In this document: in pieces, positions 1-10,344 of the stretch | Layout of the letters: every line of letters begins with the position of its first letter | Numbering within the stretch: position 1 is the first letter of the stretch | From: Trichosporon coremiiforme | Taxonomy: Eukaryota > Basidiomycota > Tremellomycetes > Trichosporonales > Trichosporonaceae | Direction of reading: 5' to 3' | Assembly: GCA_039545355.1 (NCBI GenBank) | Contig: BCJJ01000005.1 | Location: 1 to 64,000 of the forward strand | DNA: 64,000 nucleotides | Notes under the pieces: generated by a model | What the model saw: only the letters and a program-made list of their open reading frames with translations | Told to the model about the DNA's origin: nothing | Database searches by the model: none | Position numbers and translations under genes: made by a program

Positions 1-18
1 CTAACCCCCTAACCCTAA
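1..18. repeat. Telomeric repeat tract (chromosome end)
   Basis: Read on the minus strand the first bases give TTAGGG, TTAGGGGG and TTAG, the pattern of fungal telomere repeats (Cryptococcus is known to use TTAGGGGG). Only about two and a half units are present, so this is the inner edge of a trimmed or partly assembled telomere. The tract begins inside a permease reading frame and supplies that frame's stop codon. Confidence 0.8.
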
Positions 19-1517
19 ATCCCTTGGGCCTTGAGACCAACCCGGAATCGGATATAGAGGACGTTTTGGAGCCACAGGTCGAGAATCCACATCCCGCCAA
101 GAATGTTGGTAATCCAAGTAAAAACTGTAATGGCCTTGTCGCTCACGCTCATGAAGGACAGGCAACTAACAGCTGTAACGGCGACAATAGCATTGATAGG
201 AACACCGTGCCAGGTGACGAGGAAGAGTTTGGGCGCGTGTCCGTTAATGGCCGCCGCATAAATATTCCGTGAGGCTGTGAAAGTAAGACAACAACCGGCC
301 GACCAGGCAGAAGTGAGAATCAAAGCGTTGACAATATGGGGAAAGACTGGCACATCGAGGCGATCCGCACCAATGACGATGGGTGGGGTGCCGCTGCCGC
401 CGTTACCGGTGAGGTTGGGGTCGTCGTAGGGCACCTACGGCAGTGTCAGCAACGGCCAAGCTCAGCTGTGTACAGAACTTACGAGAATACCAATGCACAG
501 AGTGCCACCAATGTAGAAAAAAAGAAGACGGAAGACGACGCGCTGAAACACGTTCGGGAGGACACGCCGCGGATACTTTGCTTCGCCTGCGGTCATGGCT
601 ACAAAGTCGGGACCACCATAGGCGAACGCTGCTTGAATGAATACAAACCACAACCCGAGGAACCTTCCCAAACCGCCTGGAGCCATATACTCGCGCATAA
701 GTCCCGGATCGGTCCAGTATCGGAAACCATACCGGTCGTGCTGAGGGTTGCCGCCAAGCATAGTAATAATTGTGAAAAACATCATCATGAGCACAAGGAT
801 CACCTTCAATGAAGAGAACCAAAACTCGCCCTCGTCAAAGAAGTGAGAGCCAAACATGTTCTAATGGGGGCTATTAGCCGTTGTTCTCGAGGAGAGTAGA
901 GTATAAGGGCGTGGGTGTCCACCTGTATGCACAGAGACTATGCCAGGATGACTCACTATGAGAACGATGGACACGATGAAGAGGGCACACCATACTCCAC
1001 TGTTGATATTGTCGTTCCAGAACTTGATGATACTTGCGATGGCTGTAGCCTCAGCGGCAACCGTCACGGAATTATTGTAGATACACAGCCAGGCCATGGC
1101 GAATCCATATGATGGGTCAACAAATCGCGCCGCAAACTGGAGGATGGAACCGTCGACGGGTAGCCAGGACGTCATCTCGCCGACGGCATTGAAGGTTGCG
1201 AGAACGAGCAAACCGTACGCGGCATACCCGAAGACAAGAGAGAGCAGTCCAGCATGGGACAGCGAAGTGCCAGTGCCGACCTGGCACCAGCCTAGGCGTC
1301 TAAACAGCAACTAGGAATGATACTAACAAACAGACCAGTACCGATGGCACCACCGATACCCATCATCTGAATATGGCGCGGCTAGAATGTTCGTCTGGCC
1401 TCCTTGAAGTGACCATGGCCGCGCTCAGGTTCCGCCTCGTGGCTGGCCACTGGGGTGACCTCCGCCAGCGGTTCAGGCTTATCGATCCATTTTTTTGTCC
1501 ATATCGTGGTAGGACAT
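15..1517 (-). pseudogene. Amino-acid permease (YAT/APC family), decayed and cut by the telomere
   Basis: A fungal amino-acid permease of the plasma membrane, recognised by GIGGAIGTGLF, VGTGTSLSHAG, the AVGEMTSWLPVDG stretch, EGEFWFSSLKV and a late GLKAQGI. Four exons join cleanly: 1517-1328, 1280-957, 860-483 and 434 to the telomere, with introns of 47, 96 and 48 nt and proper GT/AG ends. Three lesions are visible. A run of seven A (minus strand, 1490-1496) shifts the frame after MSYHDMDKK; six would keep it open. An in-frame TAG sits at 1382-1384, where the family expects a residue before PRHIQM. The 3' end stops at GLKAQGI, where telomere repeat begins, so the last several membrane helices are missing. 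An internal ATG after the TAG could still start a shorter product. Substrate cannot be told; neighbours suggest proline or hydroxyproline. Confidence 0.85.
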
Positions 1518-2139
1518 GATGAAAGTAGCGGTTGAGGGAAACGACGTGCAGATCTCACACACAGCCTTAAAGAGCCTCTGGAGCTGGAGCTAGTTATGCA
1601 TCAGGCTCGCCGCGCGGATGATATTGGTTCAAGGCGTGCCACTGGAGCCCCACCTGGGATAGCGGCAGAGCGGCAACTGCAGGCAGTAATAGGAATGAAG
1701 TGACTGAGATAAGAGGGCCGAGAGCCCGAGTTCGCCGCGGGCGGCAACAACAGCGCTGCGAACTTGGGGTGCTACCCGGGGAAGCGACAGTAGCCAGAAA
1801 TCATATCTCTAAGGGAGGAGGATGGATGGGCGCTTAGCAGAGAGGTTGAGCGCTAAGTAGTACCGGGTAACACTAAAGACCGGAACGGTCCGCATGCCCG
1901 AAATGACCTCGCACGAGCCCGAAGCTCATGCCCACTACGATTCTTCTGCGTCTAGAGTGGTTGAGCAGGTTGTGAACGCAATCGTGGCGCTAATGAGCCA
2001 TCTAAGTGGTGCCGGTCATGCACTGTGTAGTCAACCCTGCATGTGATCCCCCAATGGGACGATGAAATACCGGACAACGAGCCTGAGCCACCATCGCACA
2101 GTAGTCCTCATCCGAGACCATTCCATATTTATATCAAGA
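1518..2139. other. Intergenic region without a recognisable gene
   Basis: No reading frame here resembles a known protein. It contains a TGAGCGCTAAG copy (1847-1857) of a motif that recurs through the subtelomere, preceded by an inverted CGCTTAG. A TATA-like stretch near 2125-2133 precedes the RidA gene. Confidence 0.5.
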
Positions 2140-2230
2140 GCGCAAGTCATATACTCATTGCACTGCCATTTACTACTTCCAAAAACTCTCAAGTGAGTGT
2201 CGCTGTCCAGAACACTCAGCTGACCTTGCA

Positions 2231-2679
2231 GTGGTCAACACTCCCATCACAGGCATCTCGCCTCCTGGTGCTCCCAGGACCATTGGTCCATATGTTCATA
2301 TCATGGTCCATGAGCGCACGGCATACAGTACCTGCATCATCCCACTCGATCCCGCAACGGAGACACTTGTGGAAGGTACTGCTGAAGACATGATTCGTCG
2401 CATCTTTCAGAACTTAACCATCGTCCTTGAGTCGGCCGGCAGCTCGCTGGACCGTATTCTCAAGCAAAACATCTACCTGACTGTAGGTACCACTGTGATC
2501 TCTGGTTGGTGTATGTATGCGATTACTGAACAGAGAAGGACATGTCAGACTTTGAATCCTTCAACAAGGTCACCATCGAGTTCCTGGGCGAGCACCGCCC
2601 GGCCCGCGCCACTGTGCGCGTTCTCGAGCTGCCCAAGGGCGCACGTATGGGAATGGATGTGATTGCCGCGTTGAACTAG
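2231..2679 (+). CDS. RidA/YjgF/UK114-family protein, copy 1
   Basis: Members of this family hydrolyse reactive enamine/imine intermediates; some act as aminoacrylate deaminases. The sequence shows GPYVH, IIPLDPATETLVEG, a long SAGSSLDRILKQNIYLT stretch and RPARATVRVLELPKG, which holds the conserved substrate-binding arginine. One 47-nt intron (2487-2533, GTACCA...ACAG) joins LTV to EKDMSDF in frame. Exon 2 ends with TAG at 2677-2679. The 5' end is unresolved: the frame is open from 2231 after a TTGCAG acceptor-like site, with a possible upstream exon ending at a GTGAGT near 2190, but no convincing ATG was found. The start may be lost, so this copy could be decaying. It lies between a permease pseudogene and an MFS carrier, and a second RidA gene is at 17.2 kb. 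Confidence 0.7.
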
Positions 2680-4044
2680 ATTGTCACCTGGAGAGGTGTA
2701 TGGCAGTACCTTGAGATATATACTGTACGAGGAGCTGTTGAGCTGGATGTGAAGTGGACTACTTTTAGGTGCCAATCTCATTCAACAAAGGGACGCACTG
2801 TACTGTACTGTACGTTTCGATGTACTTGGTCTTTGCGGCCAAGGTTCCATGATCAGACACTGTACTACATCCCACTTCCCGCAATACAGTGCGGATTGCA
2901 CCCACTCAAGGAGCGCTCTCCTACAGCAGGCCACAGTAACTGCCGTGGACGATGCACAGTAACCACGGTAAGTACTTGTGAATTTCACGCCCAGCTTGAC
3001 GTACAGTACTGAACGCGAGGGGCCTTGGAGACTGCGAGATGTGATGGCGCCAGCGAGGGTGATAGGGTGATGTGGTGTACCGTACCAATAATGTCTGTCC
3101 ATCACTCTTGATGACTCTTGCCTTCAGACTGACTCAGCAACGCCCCCATAGTTCGTCACTGAGGAGCATTCGAACACCGCTTGTCGGATATTGGATCCCA
3201 TCATCTTTCAAGAGCATTCAACACCTTCAGCTCAAGACTCGGCCTTTCAATCCAGTGGTATACTCTACGGTACTGTACTGTACATGAAGCCCGGCCTGCT
3301 GGGGCAACGTCACCGCACCGCTTCGCTTGGCTTCCCCTTCCCAAGCCCCTTCCCAGTGTGCTCTCCTACTCTTCGTTTCTGACGATCATCACCGTAGATG
3401 AATAGCAGCTACCAATGAGAACATGAATTGTTCACCTGCAGAGCGTATCCGTTCCCCTCCTTCCAAACTGTGAAAGCTTACCATACCGCCTGGGGTCGAA
3501 GTTCACTTAGGTGGCGTAAACCACCTTAGACCCGGTGAAGCCAACCCCATCCGTCGTGGATGGTCCCAACCTAGCAGACAACGCGTGTTCAAGGTGTCAT
3601 TTGGAAAGCTTCTCAATGTGTGGGCTATCGGGGGTACGTTACTCTGGCAATCTGCCACCCATCGAACGTCCTTGCATTCTATGCTCAGCCTATACTCATT
3701 AGGTGGAGCGGGGGTTCGGGGAGCATTACCCACACTTGGGCCCGCGATTCCCCAGACGCGCAACTCTGTGTCCTCATCGGTTTTGGTCCACCATTATTCT
3801 CGAGCTCATATCCGTCATCGCCACATCTCCACCACCATCCTCATCGCCCAATACGACATCCCCATCCCTTTGAGGCGCAGATGTGCCCCGCCTCATTAGG
3901 TCCTCTGTTACAGCATCTGGGCTTTGGTCCGTCACCTTCCCACGTCGAAGCAGTTCGCTCCCGCCATGCCATCCCACCCAACGAGTCTCATGAGGACCTC
4001 TGAGAGGTTAGCGTTGGGGCTCACAACATGACGGATGTTCGAAC
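2680..4044. other. Gene-free stretch with TACTGTAC motifs
   Basis: No recognisable protein on either strand. Copies of the palindromic TACTGTAC/GTACAGTAC motif lie at about 2798-2815, 3001-3010 and 3270-3286. The stretch is shared 3' space between RidA (plus) and the MFS carrier (minus). Confidence 0.5.
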
Positions 4045-5752
4045 TCACCGCGCTAATTGTGCGAGCACTGCCATGGTGGTAAAGACGACTGCGGCCACGC
4101 CGGTAGGGCGCCATCCATAAGCATTGTAGATCTTGGTCAAGACTGCCGTTCCCACGCTCTACAAGTCAGTTACGTTGAGCACTCCCGATAAAACGTAGTA
4201 CGCTCACCTGGCCGACAAACATTGAAAACAAGACACAACCGTTTAACCTCGCCCGCGCATTTGGGTCGATTCCCGCGACCCTATAACTGCTGCTTACCGA
4301 GAAAAGGTGTGCCCCACAATCAAAAACAACCATGGGGACTACCACTCCGGCAACATTGATATCCGCGGCGGCCAGGGCGATCACCATGGAGATGAGACAC
4401 AGAATCAATCCGGCACATTGTCCAGTCCATGGAACAATGCGATCAACTATTTGACCCCATACTGGAGCCAGTCCAGCACTCACTATACCAGTGAGACCAA
4501 AGAGACCAATCTGGAACGGGTTGTAGCTGGAAGTCAGACGCGTGCAGGCAGTAAGACTTGCTAGTTTGGAGCGTCGGCGAGGAGGAATGTAGTTGATGTC
4601 CAACTGAGCAGTGCAGGTCAGTACAGTCCAATTGTTATCACCGTATGCGAAGCTTACAATCCGGCAAGGACCACTGCAATTGTCAGTTCAGACTGACTGT
4701 GGGTCATAGTCGATGTGTACGTACTGCTGCTGAAGAACGCACAGATGCAAGCCTGGACGAGAGTAGGGTATTTCCTGGAATAGCCCAGCATCGAACGGAG
4801 CTGCATGTCAGCTCTGGTCCCCCTTGCGGACCTAGAAATTCAGCTCACTACTCCAAGATACGATAAACCGATACCCTTATCTGGTGTATCCGGTAAGCCA
4901 ACCAACAACGCTACCAATAAGGCTAAAGATCAGTGAACAGTCGCACGCTCGAAGACCAGGCATCCTAAACTCACCGCCCTGTAGGCCGACCCCCAACCAA
5001 TACACATCTCGCCATGAGGTATATGTAGCAAAGATGCCAGCTAACAAGCGACCGATCACCATACCAGTGAGCAAGCCAGACAGGGTGATTGACATTGACC
5101 GCGCCCTATATGAGGAAGGTGCCATGTCGGCTGTCCAAGGGATACAGATCTGAGGAACGACCTGGTTCTTGAGCTCCTTGCATGGACGCTAGTTCTCGGT
5201 GAGCACTCACGCTAAATACTCCGATTATGAAGCTGATCCCTCCCAGAGTCTCCACATTTCGCGCCAGTGCGCATCCAACAGTTAGAACGCAGGTTACCAG
5301 CGTCAGAAGCAGCAAAAGCTGCCGTCTTCGTACGAGATCGCCTAACGGAGTAACGAAAAGAATTCCAAGCCCGTATCCGCCTTGAGCAAGCGTTGGCACA
5401 TGCGACACCGCCTCGTTGGACACTCCAAAGTCGTTGGCAACCCTGCGGATGTCAACTTTTGATCTCCTATTCTAGACCTTCCTGACTTACGCGACCAGCA
5501 TGGGCTGAGAAGGTCAGCGTATTCAAAGTGCATAGACAGAAATATCACTCACTTGTGCGTAATACATATTGGCGACAGAGATAGTCTAGACAACGTCAGC
5601 GCACATCACAAGATTTGCTTTGGACGCACAGATGCCGCAGCCAACAATAGGTTCATTTTCATTGAAAATCCAAACTGCTCGTAGGCCGTCAGGTTGGGGT
5701 CATGCCTCCGGTGTTGTGGGATTGGCAAAAATCTGAAGTCTCTCTTCCGCAT
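4045..5752 (-). CDS. MFS transporter (bacterial AraJ/YdhP-like type), intron-rich
   Basis: A 12-helix major facilitator carrier. The N-terminus runs LTAYEQFGFSMKMNLLLAAAS, then SVANMYYAQPMLVA, VANDFGVSNEAV and PTLAQGGYGLGILFVTPLGD, a pattern common to bacterial-like MFS exporters. Later parts include the loop LGDLVRRRQLLLL, ARSMSITLSGLLTGMVIGR and SWRDVYWLGVGLQ, and the tail YGWRPTGVAAVVF. Splicing by eye gives exon 1 5752-5630, exon 2 5585-5553, a 14-nt microexon 5504-5491 and at least four more exons, with introns of about 44-48 nt. The stop TGA at 4045-4047 overlaps a GTGAGT donor-like sequence, so the gene could extend further. No lesion was found. The substrate is unknown; location suggests a product or toxic-intermediate exporter in the catabolic block. 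Confidence 0.75.
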
Positions 5753-5810
5753 GATGGGAAGCGCGGTCTCGGGCCCGCTTGTCCTTGGTGCTCCTGTACA
5801 CATGTGGCTG

Positions 5811-5889
5811 GATGTGTGGATGTGTGGATGTGTGGATGTGTGGATGTGTGGATGTGTGGATGTGTGGATGTGTGGATGTGTGGATGTGA
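5811..5889. repeat. GTGTGGAT minisatellite
   Basis: About ten near-perfect tandem copies of the 8-bp unit GTGTGGAT, starting 59 bp upstream of the MFS start codon at 5752, so within its promoter or leader. It is open in several frames, which explains repetitive peptides predicted there; these are not genes. Confidence 0.9.
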
Positions 5890-6755
5890 TAGTATATTGA
5901 GCTACAGATTCTATAGAGGTTACTGATGTATAGTAATGGCTCGCTCTTTGCACCTCAGTGTTACTAACTAGACGCCACTGGCCTGGGTTCCTCCACGTGG
6001 AGCCCTGCTCAAGTAAGCGCTCAGCGGGGCGGTTGGGCGGCTAGAGTGATTGAGTGGCGGAACGGCAACACCAAACTGGCCGGCTCAGATTCATCCCACC
6101 AGTTGTACAAATGTCGGAGTTCCGACACTTGAGCTCGTGTCACTATGCAGTTATGTTGATTAAACTGGTACTTGGACTTATTTCGTATGCTAACTCCGAG
6201 AATGAATGGTTCGGCCTATCCAGATTTCAGGAACGCTTTTAAGGACAGGACAGCAAACCAGTTGGAAACTGCCGTTTGGAGCATAAGACGCCGCAAAATT
6301 GCAGAACCAGTGACATGCATCGTCATCCCCAAGGACGAATGCAAGCGTAGGTGAAGCTCTTCGCATTTTCCAGGGCATCCCAATCACAATACACTCCGTA
6401 TATCCAAAGGGTCATCATGGACCTTCGGTTTGCTGCACAAGCTAGAGCCATTGAAAGATAGCCATCGTATCGGAGATGCTAACCTACCTGTCTAACTTTG
6501 ATGTATCGGCCTACTCGCCTTGCCGTAACGAGCGGAACGAGATTCTGTGGTGAAATCTTCCTAAGTCACCGACAAAGTGGAAGCGCCGGATGATGCTCAA
6601 CATTTCCACTCAGGGCGATACGCTTTGAGGTCGTACGCGTGTGGGAGGGTAGGAGTACGACGTGTCCTCCACCCGACACAGATATATATATGTGCAGTAA
6701 GTGCTCATGGCTTCAAAAGTCTGGATGGTTTAGACAAGCCCTTAGCTCAAATCGT
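5890..6755. other. Spacer before the mariner element
   Basis: No recognisable gene. A TAAGCGCTCA motif lies at 6014-6023. Short open frames at 6054-6390 have no family features. Confidence 0.5.
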
Positions 6756-6782
6756 ACAGGGGGGTTTACTATGTATTCGAAC
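6756..6782 (+). repeat. Left terminal inverted repeat of the mariner element
   Basis: A 27-bp repeat starting ACAGGGGGGTTTAC and ending TATTCGAAC. It matches the reverse complement of 8141-8167 except at one position (T here, G there). The first base belongs to the TA target site. Confidence 0.9.
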
Positions 6783-8166
6783 AATAGAGAGTGTGGCGTT
6801 GTGGCGCTCGAGACATGCTTCTCGAGAAGCATCTTCCAACTCCATTTGCCGCCGTATGCATCACTTTTAAGCAAATATGACTGCATATTCGAATTCTACG
6901 CTCCCCAAATGCCCAAGATACGCGAGATTACACCTGCAGAGCGGGCTGGAATGGCTGCGCTTGCCAAGCACATGTCATTGAGGGCTGTGGCTGAGGAGTA
7001 CCAGTGTGCTCCTTCTACTGTCTCTTACCAACTCAAGAAGATCGCCGAATCGACAGCCATGGACCCCAACTCTTCTGTGGACGAAGCCCTTCTTAACAAG
7101 AAGCGATGTGGACGGCCACGGACCTACAGCAAGCGCGAGGAGCAAGCGGTTGTGAAAACAATCCAACAGCACCACATGCTCACGCCCAAGAAGCTTGTTC
7201 CAGTCGCTGAGGCCAATGTTAGGCGCTTCTGCTTGTCAACCATCCGCAGGATCATGCGTGAGAACGATCTGGAACGCTTCCAGGCCCTTCCCAAGCCTTT
7301 CTTGTCCCCTCTGCACCGGCGCAAGCGACTGGCCTATGTTAAGAAGGCCCTCCAACTCAATCCTGAGTCGTTCATCTGCACAGATGAGACCCATCTTCAT
7401 CTTGGCTACTACTCTCGCCCTTGGATCACTTGCCGGCGAAGCGAACGACACAAGAAGCGCAATCTGATCCCTGCCTTCAAGAAACAGGACGGTTTCCAAG
7501 TCTGGGGAGCGATCTGGATTGGCGGGCACTCGGAATTGACAAGGATAGACTGCTCTGAAAGCGGTGGGAAGAATGGAGGAGTCACATCCAAGATCTATGT
7601 GGAGCAGATTCTCACTGGACCGCTGCGCAGAATCTGGAGAACTCAGAAGAGGGCTTGGCAACGCTATGAGGGAGGCCCCATCATCATTGAGGACAATGCA
7701 CCAATCCATATGGGCAAGTTATCGATGGCAGCAAAGAAGACAGAAGGTTTCAAGATGCTAGACCACCCTCCTTGCTCTCCAGACCTTAACCTGATCGAAT
7801 ATGCATGGTCCTACCTCAAGGCCTGTTAGACGAGTACCCTGTACGCCCCCGCAACCTCGACGAGAAGTGGGAGCTTGCACAGAGCCTGTGGAATGAGCTT
7901 CCTCAAGATTTCTTTGATGACTACATATGGGGGTTGCCTGCCAGGATGGAGAAGGTCAGGAAGGCACGGGGAGACCACCCTGAGGAGCAGATGTAGATGT
8001 TCATGCATAATATGGGCTTGTAGCCAAGACATAACGCTATGCTCATGCCAAGTTTGAAATGCATAGCTACAGAAACGACAGAGTTACAGAGGTTCGGGCG
8101 AGTCGCTTGCTCACGAAGTGGTGTTGGTGGCGGCGCCACCGTTCGAATACATCGTAAACCCCCCTG
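6757..8166 (+). mobile_element. Tc1/mariner-type DNA transposon, nonautonomous by mutation
   Basis: A 1,410-bp element bounded by terminal inverted repeats beginning CAGGGGGGTTTAC, with one mismatch over 26 bp. The left flank is TA (6755-6756), the target site of Tc1/mariner elements. The right flank reads TG, consistent with a one-base change in the duplicated TA. It encodes a DD34E transposase on the plus strand that is broken near 7827. The near-identical ends suggest fairly recent insertion. Confidence 0.88.
6909..7996 (+). pseudogene. Tc1/mariner DD34E transposase, frameshifted near the C-terminus
   Basis: Cut-and-paste transposase of the nucleus. The start ATG at 6909 gives MPKIREITPAERAGMAAL, then a helix-turn-helix (LRAVAEEYQCAPSTVSYQLK) and an RPRTYSKREEQAV linker. 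The catalytic core has CTDETHLHLG (first Asp), IIEDNAPIH (second Asp) and SPDLNLIEYAW (Glu). Exactly 34 residues lie between the second Asp and the Glu, the Tc1 signature. The frame stops at a TAG (7827-7829) right after YLKAC. The expected continuation, LLDEYPVRPRNLDEKW, is open in the neighbouring frame to a stop at 7994-7996. One lost base near 7820-7827 explains this. All three catalytic residues precede the break, so only the C-terminal tail is lost. Confidence 0.88.
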
Positions 8167-8167
8167 T
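8141..8167 (-). repeat. Right terminal inverted repeat of the mariner element
   Basis: Reverse complement of the left repeat at 6756-6782 with one mismatch. Both copies carry a run of six G/C. The next base breaks the expected TA target duplication. Confidence 0.9.
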
Positions 8168-9093
8168 GCGTCTTATCTATTGTTTGCGGAACAAATTGAA
8201 TGTAAATCTTAGTCTGGAGGCATTAACGACAGTTCTTCGCTGTGCAAGTGGCCATGAGGAATAAGATCTTGTGCTGGGAAATTGCTGGGAAACATATGTG
8301 AGCCACATATCTTCTTCACACGACAACAGGATGTTCCTATCGATCCTGTCTGCAGAACACTGGACTGGATGTGCCTTCGCAGTTACTGGGGTGCTCCAGG
8401 ACACTCGCTCTAGGGCACTTGTTCTCGGACACTGGCCTATAAGCAGGAGGCTCCATGATGACAGCGGCGGGAGTGATGTCATCATTTGAGGTCGTGGAGC
8501 ATGGCGATATGTCCACTGCTTGTTGCTATACCTGCCTCTAAGTGACTGCTGCCTTTCGGGAAGTATTGACCGGAAGTGGACCGATTCAAGCGATTGGTTT
8601 GATACCGGGCAACTGCCAGTGGAGTTTAGCTGGTCAAGCAGGGACGCCAACAGATGACTACAGATGGACTCTGGCGAACGCGGGGGTGCAACCGCTGTCA
8701 ATATACCACGCTTTCCGTGTTATTATCTGTTCCTACAGTATTATCCTTCCGCGAGCACTCGTGATTCTCTTAATCGAAAACCTGAGGTTCACAGTACGGA
8801 TGTCCTATGCTTTTGCCTGACCGACCATTGCTGCAGTCATACTGTACAGTCCATTCATTCCACGAGCCGTCACTCTCCTGTTAGGTTACGGTTACAAGTA
8901 GGTACAGTACTGCAGAGCACACATGCACTGTGATGCCTGTTTAGTAAGACATGGATCAAACAAATTCATGGCCAGGAATATAAACTGAGATCGCATTTTT
9001 ATTGTAGGTTATTCTTTTCAAGCATTCATCTGGCGTGCGTGCCCTCTTGAGTTTCCCCGTTCAGGGATCACAATGATTCAAGTAGCAGATAAT
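8168..9093. other. Intergenic stretch after the mariner element
   Basis: No recognisable protein, although a frame is open on the minus strand at 8177-8701 without family features. TACTGTAC-type motifs occur at 8839-8850 and 8901-8912. Confidence 0.5.
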
Positions 9094-10344
9094 CTATATG
9101 AAATCAAGGGGATCCTTCAAGTCGACGAAGCTGATTAGATGTTAGCTCACACGGAGGGCAAATGCAAGTCAACTTACGCTCCTCCGCCACGGGTTTTGGC
9201 CCAGCCGCACTTGGCCAGTACATCACGAGGAATCGTCTTGGCGACCTCTGGCGATGTGGCAGCCATTTGGTTCTCCTCCTGGCGGTAGATATCCTGGCAA
9301 CTAACGTAAAGGTCAGCGTCTGTTTCCAGCCGTACACAGTGCCACTCACCAGCCAAAGTTGTACAAGATACGTATGGCTTCGGGCGACTCAGGGTCCTCT
9401 GCATTGCAACCACCGCCGTGGAAGAGCGACCCAAGCCAGAAGGCCGCGCTGCCCTTTTCCATCTCGACTGGTACAGTCTGCTCCGGTTTCGGGATAGTTT
9501 CATTGTCCCACAGGTGGCTCCCAGGTATTACGCGAGTGGCGCCGTTCTTTTCAGTAACCTTCGTGCCGGCAATCTACCGCGACATGTCAGCACAACAAAG
9601 GATCAGACGTGCACATTGACTCACGACGAAGGTGATGGCTGCGGTATCAAGGCTGTTGCCCTTGGTAATGTCTGTTGCCCATGAGTATGCGCACCCAAGC
9701 GAGTACGGAGTAAAACTCACAATTATGAATAATCTGATCTCTGCAGAAACCGGGTCAGTTACGTAGTTACGTATGCACGCAGTGGTACGGGGGGAGCATA
9801 CCTGTGCAACACTTGAGCCTGAGCGCCAGGTCGTACCCTGTTTATTTCGAGGTAAGCATGGGATCAGAAGTCGCAGTGAATGGAGCTTACATGAAACCAA
9901 CAGTGTTGCTAACGATCCAACCAATCTTGGTGACGGAGAGTTTATCCGCGACATAACTCTTGGATGTGTGGGAGAGGAATTCATCCATGATGGCATTATA
10001 CACAGGGTGGCGGACGACTTCAGTGGTTTCCTCTGGGAAGCGGCCCAGCAGTCCCCGCAAATGCGTGGTATGCTGTTGAACAGTAAGTATGCTCTCGGAG
10101 CTGCTTGGGAGTCAAGACTCACTGTCGCATAGAAGTCCACATCATCGGGGCTGATTTCAGCCAAACCGGTTCCAACCCTGGTTTTGATGCGCTCCTCAAA
10201 CTGCGGTTTCGCCTTCTCGTTCAGGCGGTCCATGAACTCGGCCGGCATGAAATTGCTGATGATGACCCCGCCATCCTGGCGGACAGCGTCGAAGATGCGT
10301 TCAATGGGCGCGTCTACAGGGATAGTTTGCAATCTCCTCGACAT
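9094..10344 (-). CDS. Phytanoyl-CoA dioxygenase (PhyH) family oxygenase, copy 1
   Basis: A non-heme Fe(II)/2-oxoglutarate oxygenase of about 305 residues. The start at 10344 gives MSRRLQTIPVDAP, followed by the PhyH N-terminal QDGGVIISNFMPAEF. The core runs GLLGRFPEET, KIGWIVSNTVGFM and RPGAQAQVLHRDQIIHN, where HRD is the HxD iron motif. Then come AGTKVTEKNGATRVIPGSHLWD, with the distal His, and GSLFHGGG. The last exon reads FVDLKDPLDFI, with TAG at 9094-9096. Several short GT-AG introns all splice in frame, and no lesion is visible. An upstream in-frame ATG at 10386 is possible. The substrate is unknown. Because PhyH relatives include amino-acid hydroxylases, a role on proline or a related ring in this block is a reasonable inference but unproven. 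Confidence 0.82.

Noticed and set aside
5480..5500. A 24-nt intron in the MFS gene
   Set aside because: Too short to splice; using the CCGCAG acceptor gives a normal 48-nt intron and a better motif match.
8177..8701. 174-codon minus-strand open frame
   Set aside because: No motif, no splice context and ordinary composition for chance; it lies beside a transposon insertion.
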